Below are positions 17,010 through 26,408 of a DNA stretch of 64,000 nucleotides, piece by piece. Numbering within the stretch: position 1 is the stretch's first letter; each line of letters opens with the position of its first letter. Made by a program: the position numbers and the translations under genes. Under the pieces are notes generated by a model. The model worked only from the letters and a program-made list of their open reading frames with translations, ran no database searches and was not told the DNA's origin. Source of the stretch: Bradyrhizobium sp. in8p8 (lineage in GTDB: Bacteria; Pseudomonadota; Alphaproteobacteria; Rhizobiales; Xanthobacteraceae); assembly GCF_000426845.1 (NCBI RefSeq), contig NZ_AUGD01000005.1, forward strand, positions 310,001 to 374,000. The letters are read 5' to 3'.

Positions 17010-18149
17010 ATGCCGTGGAAGAATCAGGGCGGTGGCCCATGGGGCTCGGGTCCAAAGGGACCGTGGGGCTCAGGCCCGCAACCGGTCGGGCCGAGGCCTC
17101 CGGATCTGGAAGACCTTCTGCGGCGCGGCCAGGACCGCCTCCAGCAGATCATGCCGGGCGGCTATTTCTCCGGCATCGGCATCACGCTGATCATCCTGCT
17201 GATCGCCGCATTCTGGCTGCTCTCGGGCTTCTTCCGCGTCCAGTCCGAAGAACTCGGCGTCGTGTTGCGCTTCGGCAAGCATGTCCGCACCGTGCAGCCG
17301 GGCCTGAACTATCATCTGCCTTATCCGATCGAGACCGTGCTGCTGCCCAAGGCGCTGCGCGTCAACACCATCTCCATCGGCATGACGCTGATCGAAGATC
17401 CGGCGCGGCGCGGCCGCTCCGTTCGTGACGTGCCGGAAGAGAGTCTGATGCTGACCGGCGACGAGAACATCGTCGACGTCGACTTCACCGTGCTCTGGCG
17501 CATCAAGCCGGACGGGGTCGGCGACTTCCTCTTCAACATCCAGAACCCCGAAGGCACCGTGAAGGCAGTCGCCGAGAGCGCGATGCGCGAGGTGATTGGC
17601 CGCTCGCAGATCCAGCCGATCCTGACCGGCGCGCGAAACGTCACCGAGCAGAACGTGCACGAACTGATCCAGAAGACTCTGGACAGCTACGGCGCGGGTA
17701 TCCAGATCAGTCAGGTGCAGATGCAGAAGGTGGATCCGCCGGCGCAGGTGATCGACGCTTTCCGCGACGTCCAGGCGGCGCGCGCCAACCAGGAGCAGTT
17801 GCAGAACGAGGCGCAGACCTACGCCAATCAGGTTATCCCGCAGGCGCGCGGCCGTGCCGCGCAGATCCTGCAGGCTGCCGAAGGTTACAAGGAGCAGGCG
17901 GTCGCCGAGGCCAAGGGCCAGAGCGCGCGCTTCCTCAACGTTTACGAGGAATACAAGAAGGCGCCCGACGTGACGCGTGAACGGATCTATCTGGAGACCA
18001 TGGAGCGCGTGCTCGGTGGCGCGGACAAGCTCATTTTTGACGGCGGCGGCGCCTCGGGCCAGGGCATCGTGCCCTATCTGCCCCTCGGCGAATTGACGAC
18101 CAAGCGGCCGCCTACCACCGGTCCGCAGTCGAGCGGAGGCAGCCGATGA
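17010..18149 (+). CDS. hflK: FtsH protease modulator HflK
   Basis: 379-aa inner-membrane protein of the prohibitin/stomatin group. A Gly/Pro-rich cytoplasmic start (GGGPWGSGPKGPWG) precedes one membrane helix (about 51-72, YFSGIGITLIILLIAAFWLLSGFF), then the SPFH domain (VQSEELGVVLRFGKHVRTVQPGLNYHLPYPIE ...) and a long coiled coil (QVIDAFRDVQAARANQEQLQNEAQTYANQ). With HflC it forms a large cage around FtsH. SD GAGGAGAG at 16996-17003. It overlaps hflC by 4 bases. Confidence 0.95.
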   Translation: MPWKNQGGGPWGSGPKGPWGSGPQPVGPRPPDLEDLLRRGQDRLQQIMPGGYFSGIGITLIILLIAAFWLLSGFFRVQSEELGVVLRFGKHVRTVQPGLNYHLPYPIETVLLPKALRVNTISIGMTLIEDPARRGRSVRDVPEESLMLTGDENIVDVDFTVLWRIKPDGVGDFLFNIQNPEGTVKAVAESAMREVIGRSQIQPILTGARNVTEQNVHELIQKTLDSYGAGIQISQVQMQKVDPPAQVIDAFRDVQAARANQEQLQNEAQTYANQVIPQARGRAAQILQAAEGYKEQAVAEAKGQSARFLNVYEEYKKAPDVTRERIYLETMERVLGGADKLIFDGGGASGQGIVPYLPLGELTTKRPPTTGPQSSGGSR

Positions 18150-19042
18150 GGTCTCCGGTCACAGGTATCGTCACGTTGCTCGGGCTCCTGCTCGTCGTGA
18201 TCGTCGGCTACATGTCGCTGTTCACGGTGCAGCAGACCGAGCAGACCATCGTGCTCCAGTTCGGCCGGCCCGTCGACGTCGTCACCGCGCCGGGCCTGCA
18301 TTTCAAGGCGCCTTGGAATTCGGTGATCAACATCGACAAGCGAATCCTCGACCTGGAGAACCCGTCGCAGGAAGCGATCGCGTCCGACCAGAAGCGGCTC
18401 GTGGTCGACGCCTTCGCGCGCTATCGGATCGAGAATGCGTTGCGCTTCTATCAGAGCATCGGCTCGATCCAGGCTGCCAACGTCCAGCTCACCACGCTCC
18501 TGAACGCGGCGCTGCGCCGTGTGCTCGGCGAGGTCACCTTCATCAACGTGGTGCGTGACGACCGCGAGAAGCTGATGCAGCGTATCCGCGACCAGCTTGA
18601 CCGCGAGGCGGAGGGCTACGGCATCGAGGTTGTGGACGTCCGGATCCGCCGCGCCGACCTGCCGGAGCAGAACAGCCAGGCGGTCTATCAGCGCATGAAG
18701 ACCGAACGTGAGCGAGAGGCGGCTGAGTTCCGCGCGCAGGGCGGCCAGAAGGCCCAGGAGATCAGGTCCAAGGCCGACCGCGAGGCGACGGTAATCATCG
18801 CGGAGGCCAACTCGCAGGCCGAGCAGACCCGGGGCGCGGGCGATGCCGAGCGCAACAGGCTGTTCGCCGAAGCCTACAGCAAGGACGCCGATTTCTTCGC
18901 CTTCTATCGGTCTATGACGGCCTATGAGAACGGGCTGCGGTCCAACGACACCCGCTTCCTGCTGCGGCCGGAATCGGATTTCTTCCGGTACTTCAGTAAT
19001 CCGTCCGGCAGGATGGCACCCGAGACGCTCGCGAAGCCGTAA
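18146..19042 (+). CDS. hflC: FtsH protease modulator HflC
   Basis: 298 aa with one N-terminal membrane helix (GIVTLLGLLLVVIVGYMSLF), the SPFH domain (VQQTEQTIVLQFGRPVDVVTAPGLHFKAPW) and a charged coiled coil (QRMKTEREREAAEFRAQGGQKAQEIRSKADREA). Works as partner of HflK. The ATGA overlap with hflK makes one translation unit. A 10-bp hairpin lies just beyond its stop. Confidence 0.95.
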   Translation: MRSPVTGIVTLLGLLLVVIVGYMSLFTVQQTEQTIVLQFGRPVDVVTAPGLHFKAPWNSVINIDKRILDLENPSQEAIASDQKRLVVDAFARYRIENALRFYQSIGSIQAANVQLTTLLNAALRRVLGEVTFINVVRDDREKLMQRIRDQLDREAEGYGIEVVDVRIRRADLPEQNSQAVYQRMKTEREREAAEFRAQGGQKAQEIRSKADREATVIIAEANSQAEQTRGAGDAERNRLFAEAYSKDADFFAFYRSMTAYENGLRSNDTRFLLRPESDFFRYFSNPSGRMAPETLAKP

Positions 19043-19049
19043 GATAGAC

Positions 19050-19074
19050 AAGGGCGGCCGGTCTGGCCGCCCTT
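19050..19074 (+). terminator. hairpin between hflC and DUF2065 gene
   Basis: AAGGGCGGCC-ggtct-GGCCGCCCTT, a perfect 10-bp stem 7 bases after the hflC stop. No long T run follows, so it may only reduce read-through into the small membrane-protein gene. Confidence 0.55.
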
Positions 19075-19113
19075 CGTCCAGACAAGAACAGCACTACGGG
19101 AGGTTCCATTCCG

Positions 19114-19320
19114 ATGAGGTCCATTGCGTTCGCCGACTTCCTCATCGGCCTAGGCATCCTTTTCGTGCTGGAAGGCTTGATGTTCGCGGCCAGTCCCAAC
19201 TGGATGCGCAAAGCGATGAAGAGCGTCATCACGACGCCGGACAACATACTGAGGGCCGTCGGGATCGGCTCGGCCGTGGCCGGGCTGGTGCTGATCTGGG
19301 TTATACGGCGCCCGATTTAG
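19114..19320 (+). CDS. DUF2065 family small membrane protein
   Basis: 68 aa with two hydrophobic helices (AFADFLIGLGILFVLEGLMF and AVGIGSAVAGLVLIWVI) and the central SPNWMRKAMKSVITTPDNILRAVG typical of DUF2065 (E. coli YjeT). The family commonly lies next to hflKC, as here, suggesting a shared role at the membrane; the function is unknown. Confidence 0.85.
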   Translation: MRSIAFADFLIGLGILFVLEGLMFAASPNWMRKAMKSVITTPDNILRAVGIGSAVAGLVLIWVIRRPI

Positions 19321-19462
19321 GCATCAGGCCAACGCCAAAGTGAAGGCGCCAGACTGGTTTTCGCCGTATTATCCAGGTCTTGAGGCCCGTTAACGGCCGC
19401 GCTTGCACCCTGCCCCCGTTCGAGCGCAGTCTGGCGCCGAATCCCTTTGCCTGGAGATCACA

Positions 19463-20980
19463 ATGACCGCTGCCACCACTGCCCCGTCCCGCTCGCGCCG
19501 TGGCGTGCGACTTGGTGTGCGAATTGGGCTGGCCGCGCTCGCCGTCGGTGCTTTCAGCATGTTCGGCACGCCGGCCGATGCGCGCGGACCGGATGGCATT
19601 GCCGACGTCGCCGAGAAGGTGATCGATGCGGTCGTCAACATCTCGACCTCGCAGAACGTCGAGGCCAAGGGCGGGGGCAGCAACTCCATGCCGCAACTGC
19701 CGCCCGGCTCACCCTTCGAAGAGTTCTTCGATGATTTCTTCAAGAATCGCCGAGGGCCCGGCGGCGGCAGCAAGGGCGGCGAGAACAGCGCGCCGCGCAA
19801 GACCAATTCGCTCGGAAGCGGTTTCATCATCGACACTTCGGGCGTCGTCGTCACCAACAACCACGTCATTGCGGACGCCGACGAGATCCACGTCATCCTC
19901 AACGACGGCACCAAGATCAAGGCCGAGCTGGTCGGCGTCGACAAGAAGACCGATCTCGCCGTGCTCAAGATCAAGCCGACGAAGCCGTTGGTCGCGGTCA
20001 AGTTCGGCGATTCCGACAAGCTGCGCCTCGGCGACTGGGTGGTCGCAATCGGCAATCCCTTCAGCCTGGGAGGCACGGTGACCGCCGGCATCGTCTCGGC
20101 CAAGAACCGCGACATCTCCTCAGGCCCTTACGACAGCTACATCCAGACCGACGCATCCATCAACCGCGGCAATTCCGGCGGTCCGCTGTTCAACCTCGAC
20201 GGCGACGTCGTCGGCGTCAACACGCTGATCATCTCGCCCTCGGGCGGCTCCATTGGCATCGGCTTCGCCGTGCCGTCGAAGACGGTGGTGGGCGTCGTCG
20301 ATCAGCTCCGCCAGTTCGGCGAGCTGCGCCGTGGCTGGCTTGGCGTGCGCATCCAGAGCGTCACGGACGAGATCGCAGAGAGCCTCAACATCAAGCCGGC
20401 GCGTGGTGCATTGGTCGCCGGCGTCGACGACAAGGGCCCGGCCAAGCCCGCCGGCATCGAGCCCGGCGACGTCGTCGTCAAGTTCGACGGCAAGGACGTC
20501 AAGGACCCGAAGGACCTCTCCCGCGTCGTCGCCGACACGGCGGTCGGCAAGGAGGTTGACGTCGTCATCATCCGCAAGGGTCAGGAAGAGACCAAGAAGG
20601 TCACGCTCGGCCGCCTCCAGGAGCCCGACAAGGTGCAGGCCGCCGTGAAGACCGAGGGGCCGGCGCCGGAGAAGCCGGTGACGCAGAAGGCGCTCGGCCT
20701 GGATCTCGCAGCGCTGAGCAAGGATCTGCGGACGCGCTACAAGATCAAGGACAGCGTCAAGGGTGTCGTCGTCACCAATGTCGACGCCAATTCGGACGCC
20801 GCCGAGAAGCGCCTGTCCGCCGGCGACGTCATCGTCGAGGTGGCGCAGGAGGCCGTCTCCAGCGGTGCCGACATCCAGAAGCGGGTCGATCAGCTCAAGA
20901 AGGACGGCAAGAAGTCGGTGCTGCTGCTGGTCTCGAACGGCGAGGGCGAGCTGCGCTTTGTTGCGCTGAGCGTGCAGTGA
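19463..20980 (+). CDS. degP: Do-type periplasmic serine protease (DegP/HtrA)
   Basis: 505 aa from ATG 19463 with SD GGAG 8 bases before; the upstream extension to 19403 is unlikely. Signal peptide (VRIGLAALAVGAFSMFGTPADA). Trypsin-like domain with His134 (TNNHVI), Asp164 (KKTDLAV) and Ser238 (RGNSGGP). Two PDZ domains follow (about 275-375 and 415-500). The Q-linker after residue 60 (GGGSNSMPQLPPGSPFEEFFDDFFKNRRGPGGG) is the family's LA loop. Degrades or refolds damaged envelope proteins. It follows hflKC, another protein-quality locus, but has its own upstream space. Confidence 0.95.
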   Translation: MTAATTAPSRSRRGVRLGVRIGLAALAVGAFSMFGTPADARGPDGIADVAEKVIDAVVNISTSQNVEAKGGGSNSMPQLPPGSPFEEFFDDFFKNRRGPGGGSKGGENSAPRKTNSLGSGFIIDTSGVVVTNNHVIADADEIHVILNDGTKIKAELVGVDKKTDLAVLKIKPTKPLVAVKFGDSDKLRLGDWVVAIGNPFSLGGTVTAGIVSAKNRDISSGPYDSYIQTDASINRGNSGGPLFNLDGDVVGVNTLIISPSGGSIGIGFAVPSKTVVGVVDQLRQFGELRRGWLGVRIQSVTDEIAESLNIKPARGALVAGVDDKGPAKPAGIEPGDVVVKFDGKDVKDPKDLSRVVADTAVGKEVDVVIIRKGQEETKKVTLGRLQEPDKVQAAVKTEGPAPEKPVTQKALGLDLAALSKDLRTRYKIKDSVKGVVVTNVDANSDAAEKRLSAGDVIVEVAQEAVSSGADIQKRVDQLKKDGKKSVLLLVSNGEGELRFVALSVQ

Positions 20981-21010
20981 GATGAAGAGCTGTTCGCGCT
21001 CACACTCACT

Positions 21011-21111
21011 GTCATTCCGGGATAGTGCGCAAGCACAAGGCCCCAGGTGCGCAATGCGCACTGGGAGTGTCGGGATTCCGGGTACGATGCTTCGCATCGC
21101 CCCGGAATGAC
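21011..21111. repeat. intergenic palindromic repeat between degP and serB
   Basis: GTCATTCCGG (21011-21020) and CCGGAATGAC (21102-21111) are exact inverted copies enclosing two smaller hairpins (GTGCGCA-A-TGCGCAC and CGATGC-TTC-GCATCG). This has the form of the intergenic CATTCCGGG...CCCGGAATG repeats common in Bradyrhizobium genomes. It sits between two convergent genes and may end transcription from both. Confidence 0.65.
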
Positions 21112-21121
21112 GGACAGGAAG

Positions 21122-22027
<906 letters not shown>

Positions 22028-22038
22028 TTGAGGTTTTC

Positions 22039-22992
22039 GTGAGCGAGGAGCGAGCCGGCAGAAGGCCTACTGGCAAGGCCGTGCTTATCGCAGGCCCGAC
22101 CGCCAGCGGCAAGTCGGCGCTGGCCCTCGAGCTCGCGCATGCCACCGGTGGTGTCGTCATCAATGCCGATTCCATGCAGGTCTATCGCGACCTGCGCATC
22201 ATCACGGCGCGGCCGACAGAGGATGAGGAAGCCCGCGCTCCGCACCGTCTCTACGGGCATGTCGATGCGGCCGTGAATTTCTCGGCTGGCGCCTGGGTTG
22301 CCGATGCGGCGCAGGCGCTCGAACAGGCGAGAATCGAAGGCCGCCTGCCGATCTTCATCGGCGGCACCGGGCTGTATTTCAGGGCGCTGACGGCGGGGCT
22401 CTCGGTGGTACCTCCGATTCCTGCCGAGGTGCGCGAGGACGTGCGTGCGCGACTGGAACGGAACGGCGTGGAGGCGCTGCACGCGGAACTGGCTGTCCGC
22501 GATCCGCTTGCGGCCGAGCGATTGAAGCTGCGCGACCGCACCCGGATCGCGCGCGCGCTGGAGGTGATTGAGGCGACCGGACGGTCGCTGCTCGACTGGC
22601 ATCGGGAGGGACAGCCGCCGCTGCTGCCCAAGGATAGCTTTCGCGCGGTGTTTCTCGCACCTGAGCGGAACGAGCTTTATGCCCGCATCGACGCACGCTT
22701 CGATGCCATGCTGGGAGCCGGAGCGCTCGGCGAGGTCGAGCGGCTCGCCGCCCGGCACCTCGACCCGCTGCTGCCGGCGATGAAGGCGCATGGCGTGCCG
22801 TCTTTGATCAGGCATCTGCGCGGCGAGCTCAGCCTGGGAGAAGCAGCTGCCATCGGCCGCGCCGACACCCGCCATTATGCCAAGCGGCAATTCACCTGGT
22901 TTCGGCACCAACTGCCCGAGTTCGAATGGGTGCGGCCGGAGGAGGCGCGAGGATGGCTTGCCGCGACCGTGGCTGAGGGTGCCACCGGCTGA
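22039..22992 (+). CDS. miaA: tRNA dimethylallyltransferase
   Basis: 317 aa from a GTG at 22039; the frame opens at 21955 but the longer reading overlaps serB and has no family match before [15 protein letters not shown]. Transfers a dimethylallyl group to A37 of tRNAs reading codons that start with U. Walker A GPTASGKS is 19-26, followed by [18 protein letters not shown] and GGTGLYF. The start codon of divergent serB lies 11 bases away, so each promoter must lie in the other gene. Confidence 0.92.
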   Translation: MSEERAGRRPTGKAVLIAGPTASGKSALALELAHATGGVVINADSMQVYRDLRIITARPTEDEEARAPHRLYGHVDAAVNFSAGAWVADAAQALEQARIEGRLPIFIGGTGLYFRALTAGLSVVPPIPAEVREDVRARLERNGVEALHAELAVRDPLAAERLKLRDRTRIARALEVIEATGRSLLDWHREGQPPLLPKDSFRAVFLAPERNELYARIDARFDAMLGAGALGEVERLAARHLDPLLPAMKAHGVPSLIRHLRGELSLGEAAAIGRADTRHYAKRQFTWFRHQLPEFEWVRPEEARGWLAATVAEGATG

Positions 22993-23146
22993 CTCGCTTT
23001 TCTGGTCGGGTTCCCCAATTTACCTCTCGCCGAACCCCGGGAACACCGCTACACTGCCAAAATCGTGCGGGAACGGCCGCATCGCCTTGACATCCAAGCT
23101 TTGGCCGCTATGTTTCGCGCAACCTTTGGGAAGCTGACCGCCTGCC

Positions 23147-23212
23147 ATGCGTAATATTATTACCAAACTCCTTATCGCCGTCGTACCCAGGCACACCGCC
23201 GGGGATGGCTAG
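23147..23212 (+). CDS. ilv leader peptide (attenuation), 21 aa
   Basis: A short ORF begins MRNIITKLLIAVV and holds Ile-Ile, Leu-Leu, Ile and Val-Val within 13 residues, then stops at TAG 23210-23212. Its end overlaps the first arm of a nested hairpin, and a T-rich terminator follows before ilvI. This is the architecture of branched-chain amino acid attenuation: stalling at scarce Ile/Leu/Val codons would change folding and allow read-through. The ribosome binding site is weak (GGGAAG about 13 bases before ATG). Not reported by length-filtered gene calling. Confidence 0.85.
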   Translation: MRNIITKLLIAVVPRHTAGDG

Positions 23213-23239
23213 CTGCCATCCAGAAGACAGGCGGTGTGC
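23191..23239 (+). promoter_or_regulatory. nested attenuator hairpin before ilvI
   Basis: Outer stem GCACACCGCC (23191-23200) with GGCGGTGTGC (23230-23239), 10 perfect pairs; inner stem GGATGGC (23203-23209) with GCCATCC (23215-23221), 7 perfect pairs. It covers the end of the leader ORF, so translating ribosomes will open it. It is probably the alternative (pause or protector) structure to the terminator downstream. Confidence 0.75.
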
Positions 23240-23241
23240 AT

Positions 23242-23264
23242 GGGCCCTCTTCGGGGCCTTTTTT
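23242..23264 (+). terminator. attenuator terminator before ilvI
   Basis: GGCCCT-CTTC-GGGGCC (23243-23258), six pairs including one G-T, directly followed by six Ts (23259-23264). It lies 58 bases before the ilvI ATG and 30 bases after the leader stop. Confidence 0.8.
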
Positions 23265-23321
23265 ATTTGCCGAACCCGACACGAACGAAGCCGCTGACAA
23301 CAGCGCATCCGGAGCAAGCCA

Positions 23322-25097
23322 ATGAGCGACAAGAGCCACGATCCGAACCAGATGACCGGCGCCGCGATGATCGTCCGCGCGCTCATCGATCACGGCGTGA
23401 CCGACATTTTCGGCTATCCCGGCGGCGCCGTACTTCCGATCTATGACGAGATTTTCCAGCAGAGCGAGGTCCAGCACATCCTGGTCCGCCACGAGCAGGG
23501 CGCAGGCCACGCCGCCGAGGGCTATGCGCGCTCGACCGGCAAGCCGGGCGTCGCGCTGGTGACCTCCGGTCCCGGTGCCACCAACATGGTGACGCCGTTG
23601 ACGGATGCATTGATGGATTCGATCCCGCTGGTCTGCATCTCCGGCCAGGTGCCGACGCATCTGATCGGCAACGACGCGTTCCAGGAATGCGACACCGTCG
23701 GCATCACGCGCCCCTGCACCAAGCACAACTGGCTGGTGCGTGACGTCAACGATCTCGCAAAAGTGCTCCATGAGGCCTTCTATGTCGCGACCTCCGGCCG
23801 TCCCGGCCCGGTGCTGGTCGACGTTCCCAAGGACGTGCAGTTCGCCACCGGCACCTATCATCCGCCGCGCAAGTCCGACGTGCATCGCTCCTATGCGCCG
23901 CGCCTGAAGGGCGATGCGTCGCAGATCCGCAAGGCGGTCTCGCTGCTCGCGAGCGCCAAGCGCCCGGTGATCTACAGCGGCGGCGGCGTCATCAATTCCG
24001 GCCCGGAGGCGACCAGGCTCCTGCGCGAGCTCGTCGAAGTCACCGGCTTCCCGATCACCTCCACGCTGATGGGCCTCGGCGCCTATCCGGCGTCGGGCAA
24101 GAATTGGCTTGGCATGCTCGGCATGCACGGCACCTACGAAGCGAACATGACGATGCATGATTGCGACGTCATGCTGTGCGTGGGCGCGCGCTTCGACGAT
24201 CGCATCACCGGCCGCGTCGATGCGTTTTCGCCTGGCTCGAAGAAGATCCACATCGACATCGATCCGTCCTCGATCAACAAGAACATTCGGGTCGACGTGC
24301 CGATCATCGGCGATTGCGGCAACGTACTTGGCGACATTCTTCAGGTGTTCAAGGCGGAGGCGAAGAAGCCCGACATCAAGTCGTGGTGGCAGCAGATCGC
24401 ACAATGGCGCGCCCGCAACTCGCTCTATTACAAGAAGAGCAACGACGTCATCCTGCCGCAGCACGCGATCCAAAGCCTGTTCGAGGCAACGCGCGGCAAG
24501 GATACCTACATCACGACCGAGGTCGGCCAGCACCAGATGTGGGCGGCGCAGTTCTACGGCTTCGAGGAGCCGCATCGCTGGATGACGTCGGGCGGTCTCG
24601 GCACGATGGGCTACGGCCTGCCGGCCGCGGTCGGCGTGCAGGTGGCGCATCCCGACAGTCTCGTCATCGACATCGCGGGCGATGCCTCGGTGCAGATGAC
24701 GATGCAGGAGATGTCGACGGCCGTTCAGTATGAGCTGCCCATCAAGATCTTCATTCTCAACAACCAGTACATGGGCATGGTGCGGCAATGGCAGCAGCTG
24801 CTGCACGGCAACCGACTGTCGCATTCCTACTCGGAGGCGTTGCCGGATTTCGTCAAGCTCGCGGATGCCTATGGCTGTGTCGGCCTTCAGGTGCACAAAC
24901 CCGCCGATCTCGACGGCGCCATCCACGAAATGATCTCGGTCAAGCGTCCGGTGCTGTTCGACTGCCGCGTCGCCGCGCTGGAAAACTGCTTCCCGATGAT
25001 TCCCTCCGGCAAGGCGCACAACGAGATGCTGCTGCCGGAGCAAGCGAATGATGAGGCCACCGCGAGGGCATTCGCCGGCGGCAAGGCGCTGGTGTGA
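23322..25097 (+). CDS. ilvI: acetolactate synthase, large (catalytic) subunit
   Basis: 591 aa. ThDP enzyme condensing pyruvate with pyruvate or 2-oxobutyrate, first common step of valine/leucine and isoleucine synthesis. The catalytic Glu is in VRHEQGAGHAAEGYAR; the ThDP/Mg segment is GDASVQMTMQEMSTAVQYELPIKIFILNNQYMGMVRQWQ; EVGQHQMWAAQFY and the FAD region PITSTLMGLGAYP are normal. A leader peptide and terminator precede it, and ilvH follows after 24 bases. Confidence 0.97.
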   Translation: MSDKSHDPNQMTGAAMIVRALIDHGVTDIFGYPGGAVLPIYDEIFQQSEVQHILVRHEQGAGHAAEGYARSTGKPGVALVTSGPGATNMVTPLTDALMDSIPLVCISGQVPTHLIGNDAFQECDTVGITRPCTKHNWLVRDVNDLAKVLHEAFYVATSGRPGPVLVDVPKDVQFATGTYHPPRKSDVHRSYAPRLKGDASQIRKAVSLLASAKRPVIYSGGGVINSGPEATRLLRELVEVTGFPITSTLMGLGAYPASGKNWLGMLGMHGTYEANMTMHDCDVMLCVGARFDDRITGRVDAFSPGSKKIHIDIDPSSINKNIRVDVPIIGDCGNVLGDILQVFKAEAKKPDIKSWWQQIAQWRARNSLYYKKSNDVILPQHAIQSLFEATRGKDTYITTEVGQHQMWAAQFYGFEEPHRWMTSGGLGTMGYGLPAAVGVQVAHPDSLVIDIAGDASVQMTMQEMSTAVQYELPIKIFILNNQYMGMVRQWQQLLHGNRLSHSYSEALPDFVKLADAYGCVGLQVHKPADLDGAIHEMISVKRPVLFDCRVAALENCFPMIPSGKAHNEMLLPEQANDEATARAFAGGKALV

Positions 25098-25121
25098 CGA
25101 GAGACATTTGAGGGGACGACA

Positions 25122-25664
25122 ATGAACCAGCCCGCATCCGCCTACTTCATCGAGGAGCGTCACGATCCCAACGAGACGCATACGCTCTCCGTGCTCGTGC
25201 AGAACGAGCCGGGCGTGCTCGCGCGCGTCATCGGCTTGTTTTCCGGTCGCGGCTACAACATCGAGAGCCTCACGGTCTCCGAGACCGAGGCCCAGAAGCA
25301 TCTGTCGCGCATTACCATCGTCACCACGGGCACGCCGATGGTGATCGAGCAGATCAAGCACCAGCTCGATCGCATGATCCCGGTCTACCGCGTCGTCGAC
25401 ATGACTCTGACGAAGCGTTCGATCGAGCGCGAGCTTGCCATGGTGAAGGTGCGCGGGCAGGGCGAGCACCGCGTCGAGGCGCTGAGGCTGGCGGACGCTT
25501 TCCGCGCCCGCGTGATCGACGCCACGACCGAGAGCTTTGTGTTCGAGATCACAGGCAATACGGACAAGATCAATCAATTTATCGACCTGATGCGCCCGCT
25601 CGGCCTGGTCGAAGTGTCGCGCACCGGCGTTGCCGCGATCGGTCGCGGGCCCGAAGGGATGTGA
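25122..25664 (+). CDS. ilvH: acetolactate synthase, small (regulatory) subunit
   Basis: 180 aa with an N-terminal ACT domain (THTLSVLVQNEPGVLARVIGLFSGRGYNIESLTVSETE) and the C-terminal domain (RELAMVKVRGQGEHRVEALRLADAFRARVID...SFVFEITGNTDKINQFIDLM). It binds valine and controls feedback inhibition of the large subunit encoded just upstream. SD GAGGGGACGAC before ATG. Confidence 0.96.
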   Translation: MNQPASAYFIEERHDPNETHTLSVLVQNEPGVLARVIGLFSGRGYNIESLTVSETEAQKHLSRITIVTTGTPMVIEQIKHQLDRMIPVYRVVDMTLTKRSIERELAMVKVRGQGEHRVEALRLADAFRARVIDATTESFVFEITGNTDKINQFIDLMRPLGLVEVSRTGVAAIGRGPEGM

Positions 25665-25667
25665 GCC

Positions 25668-26363
25668 ATGCTGGCGCGCGATTGGTACTATAACGAGCGG
25701 AATCGGATGGGAATCGAGCCCGCCGTGGCCTCGATCTACGACAGTCACGAGGATGCCGATCTGCGGGCGCGCGCTGCGCTGAAAATGCTCGGTGTGCAGC
25801 GCGGCTGGCGCATCGCCGACATCGGCTGCGGCAACGGCGTGCTCGCCACCGAAGCCGCACTGATGGGTGCCGAGGTCGACGCCATCGACATCTCGCCTGC
25901 GATGCTGGCGCTCGCCGAGATCTACGCGCGCGACCGCAAGGCTCCCGTACGCACTCAATCGGCCGGCCTGCTCAGCTTCGCCTATCGCCCGGAAACCTAT
26001 GACCTGATCGTCAGCGAGTTCACGCTGCACCATCTGCCTGATTTCTGGAAGGCGGTGGCGATATCGCGGATCTATCGCGCACTGAAACCGGGCGCGAGCT
26101 TCTATCTACGCGACATCGTCTACACCGCGATGCCTGATGCGATCGAACGTGACGTCGAGCAATGGGCCGACTTTCAGATCAAGAACCACGATTTTTCGCG
26201 CGAGAGCGTCGTGGCGCACATGCGCGATGAATATTCCACCTTCGGCTGGGTGATGGAGCGGATGCTGATCGACGTCGGATTTACGCTGGTCTCGGCCGAT
26301 TACCACGCGCCCATGCACGGTACCTATCTGCTGCGGAAACCAAAGGCCGGCGAGCAAGGCTAG
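25668..26363 (+). CDS. class I SAM-dependent methyltransferase
   Basis: 231 aa; starts 3 bases after the ilvH stop, so probably co-transcribed. The SAM-binding motif I is IADIGCGNGVLATEAALMGAEVDAIDIS, followed by the acidic residue at the end of strand 2 and LIVSEFTLHHLPDFWKAVAI (motif IV region). The substrate is unknown. Its place in an ilv operon may be incidental. Confidence 0.85.
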   Translation: MLARDWYYNERNRMGIEPAVASIYDSHEDADLRARAALKMLGVQRGWRIADIGCGNGVLATEAALMGAEVDAIDISPAMLALAEIYARDRKAPVRTQSAGLLSFAYRPETYDLIVSEFTLHHLPDFWKAVAISRIYRALKPGASFYLRDIVYTAMPDAIERDVEQWADFQIKNHDFSRESVVAHMRDEYSTFGWVMERMLIDVGFTLVSADYHAPMHGTYLLRKPKAGEQG

Positions 26364-26408
26364 AGAAAAGCAACAGGGCTGCACGACAGTGCAGAACCGG
26401 GAACGACA

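Noticed and set aside
23172..26033. 953-residue open frame on the minus strand
   Set aside because: It is antisense to ilvI, ilvH and the methyltransferase, which have clear families. Its composition is the mirror of high-GC third positions and no domain is recognisable.
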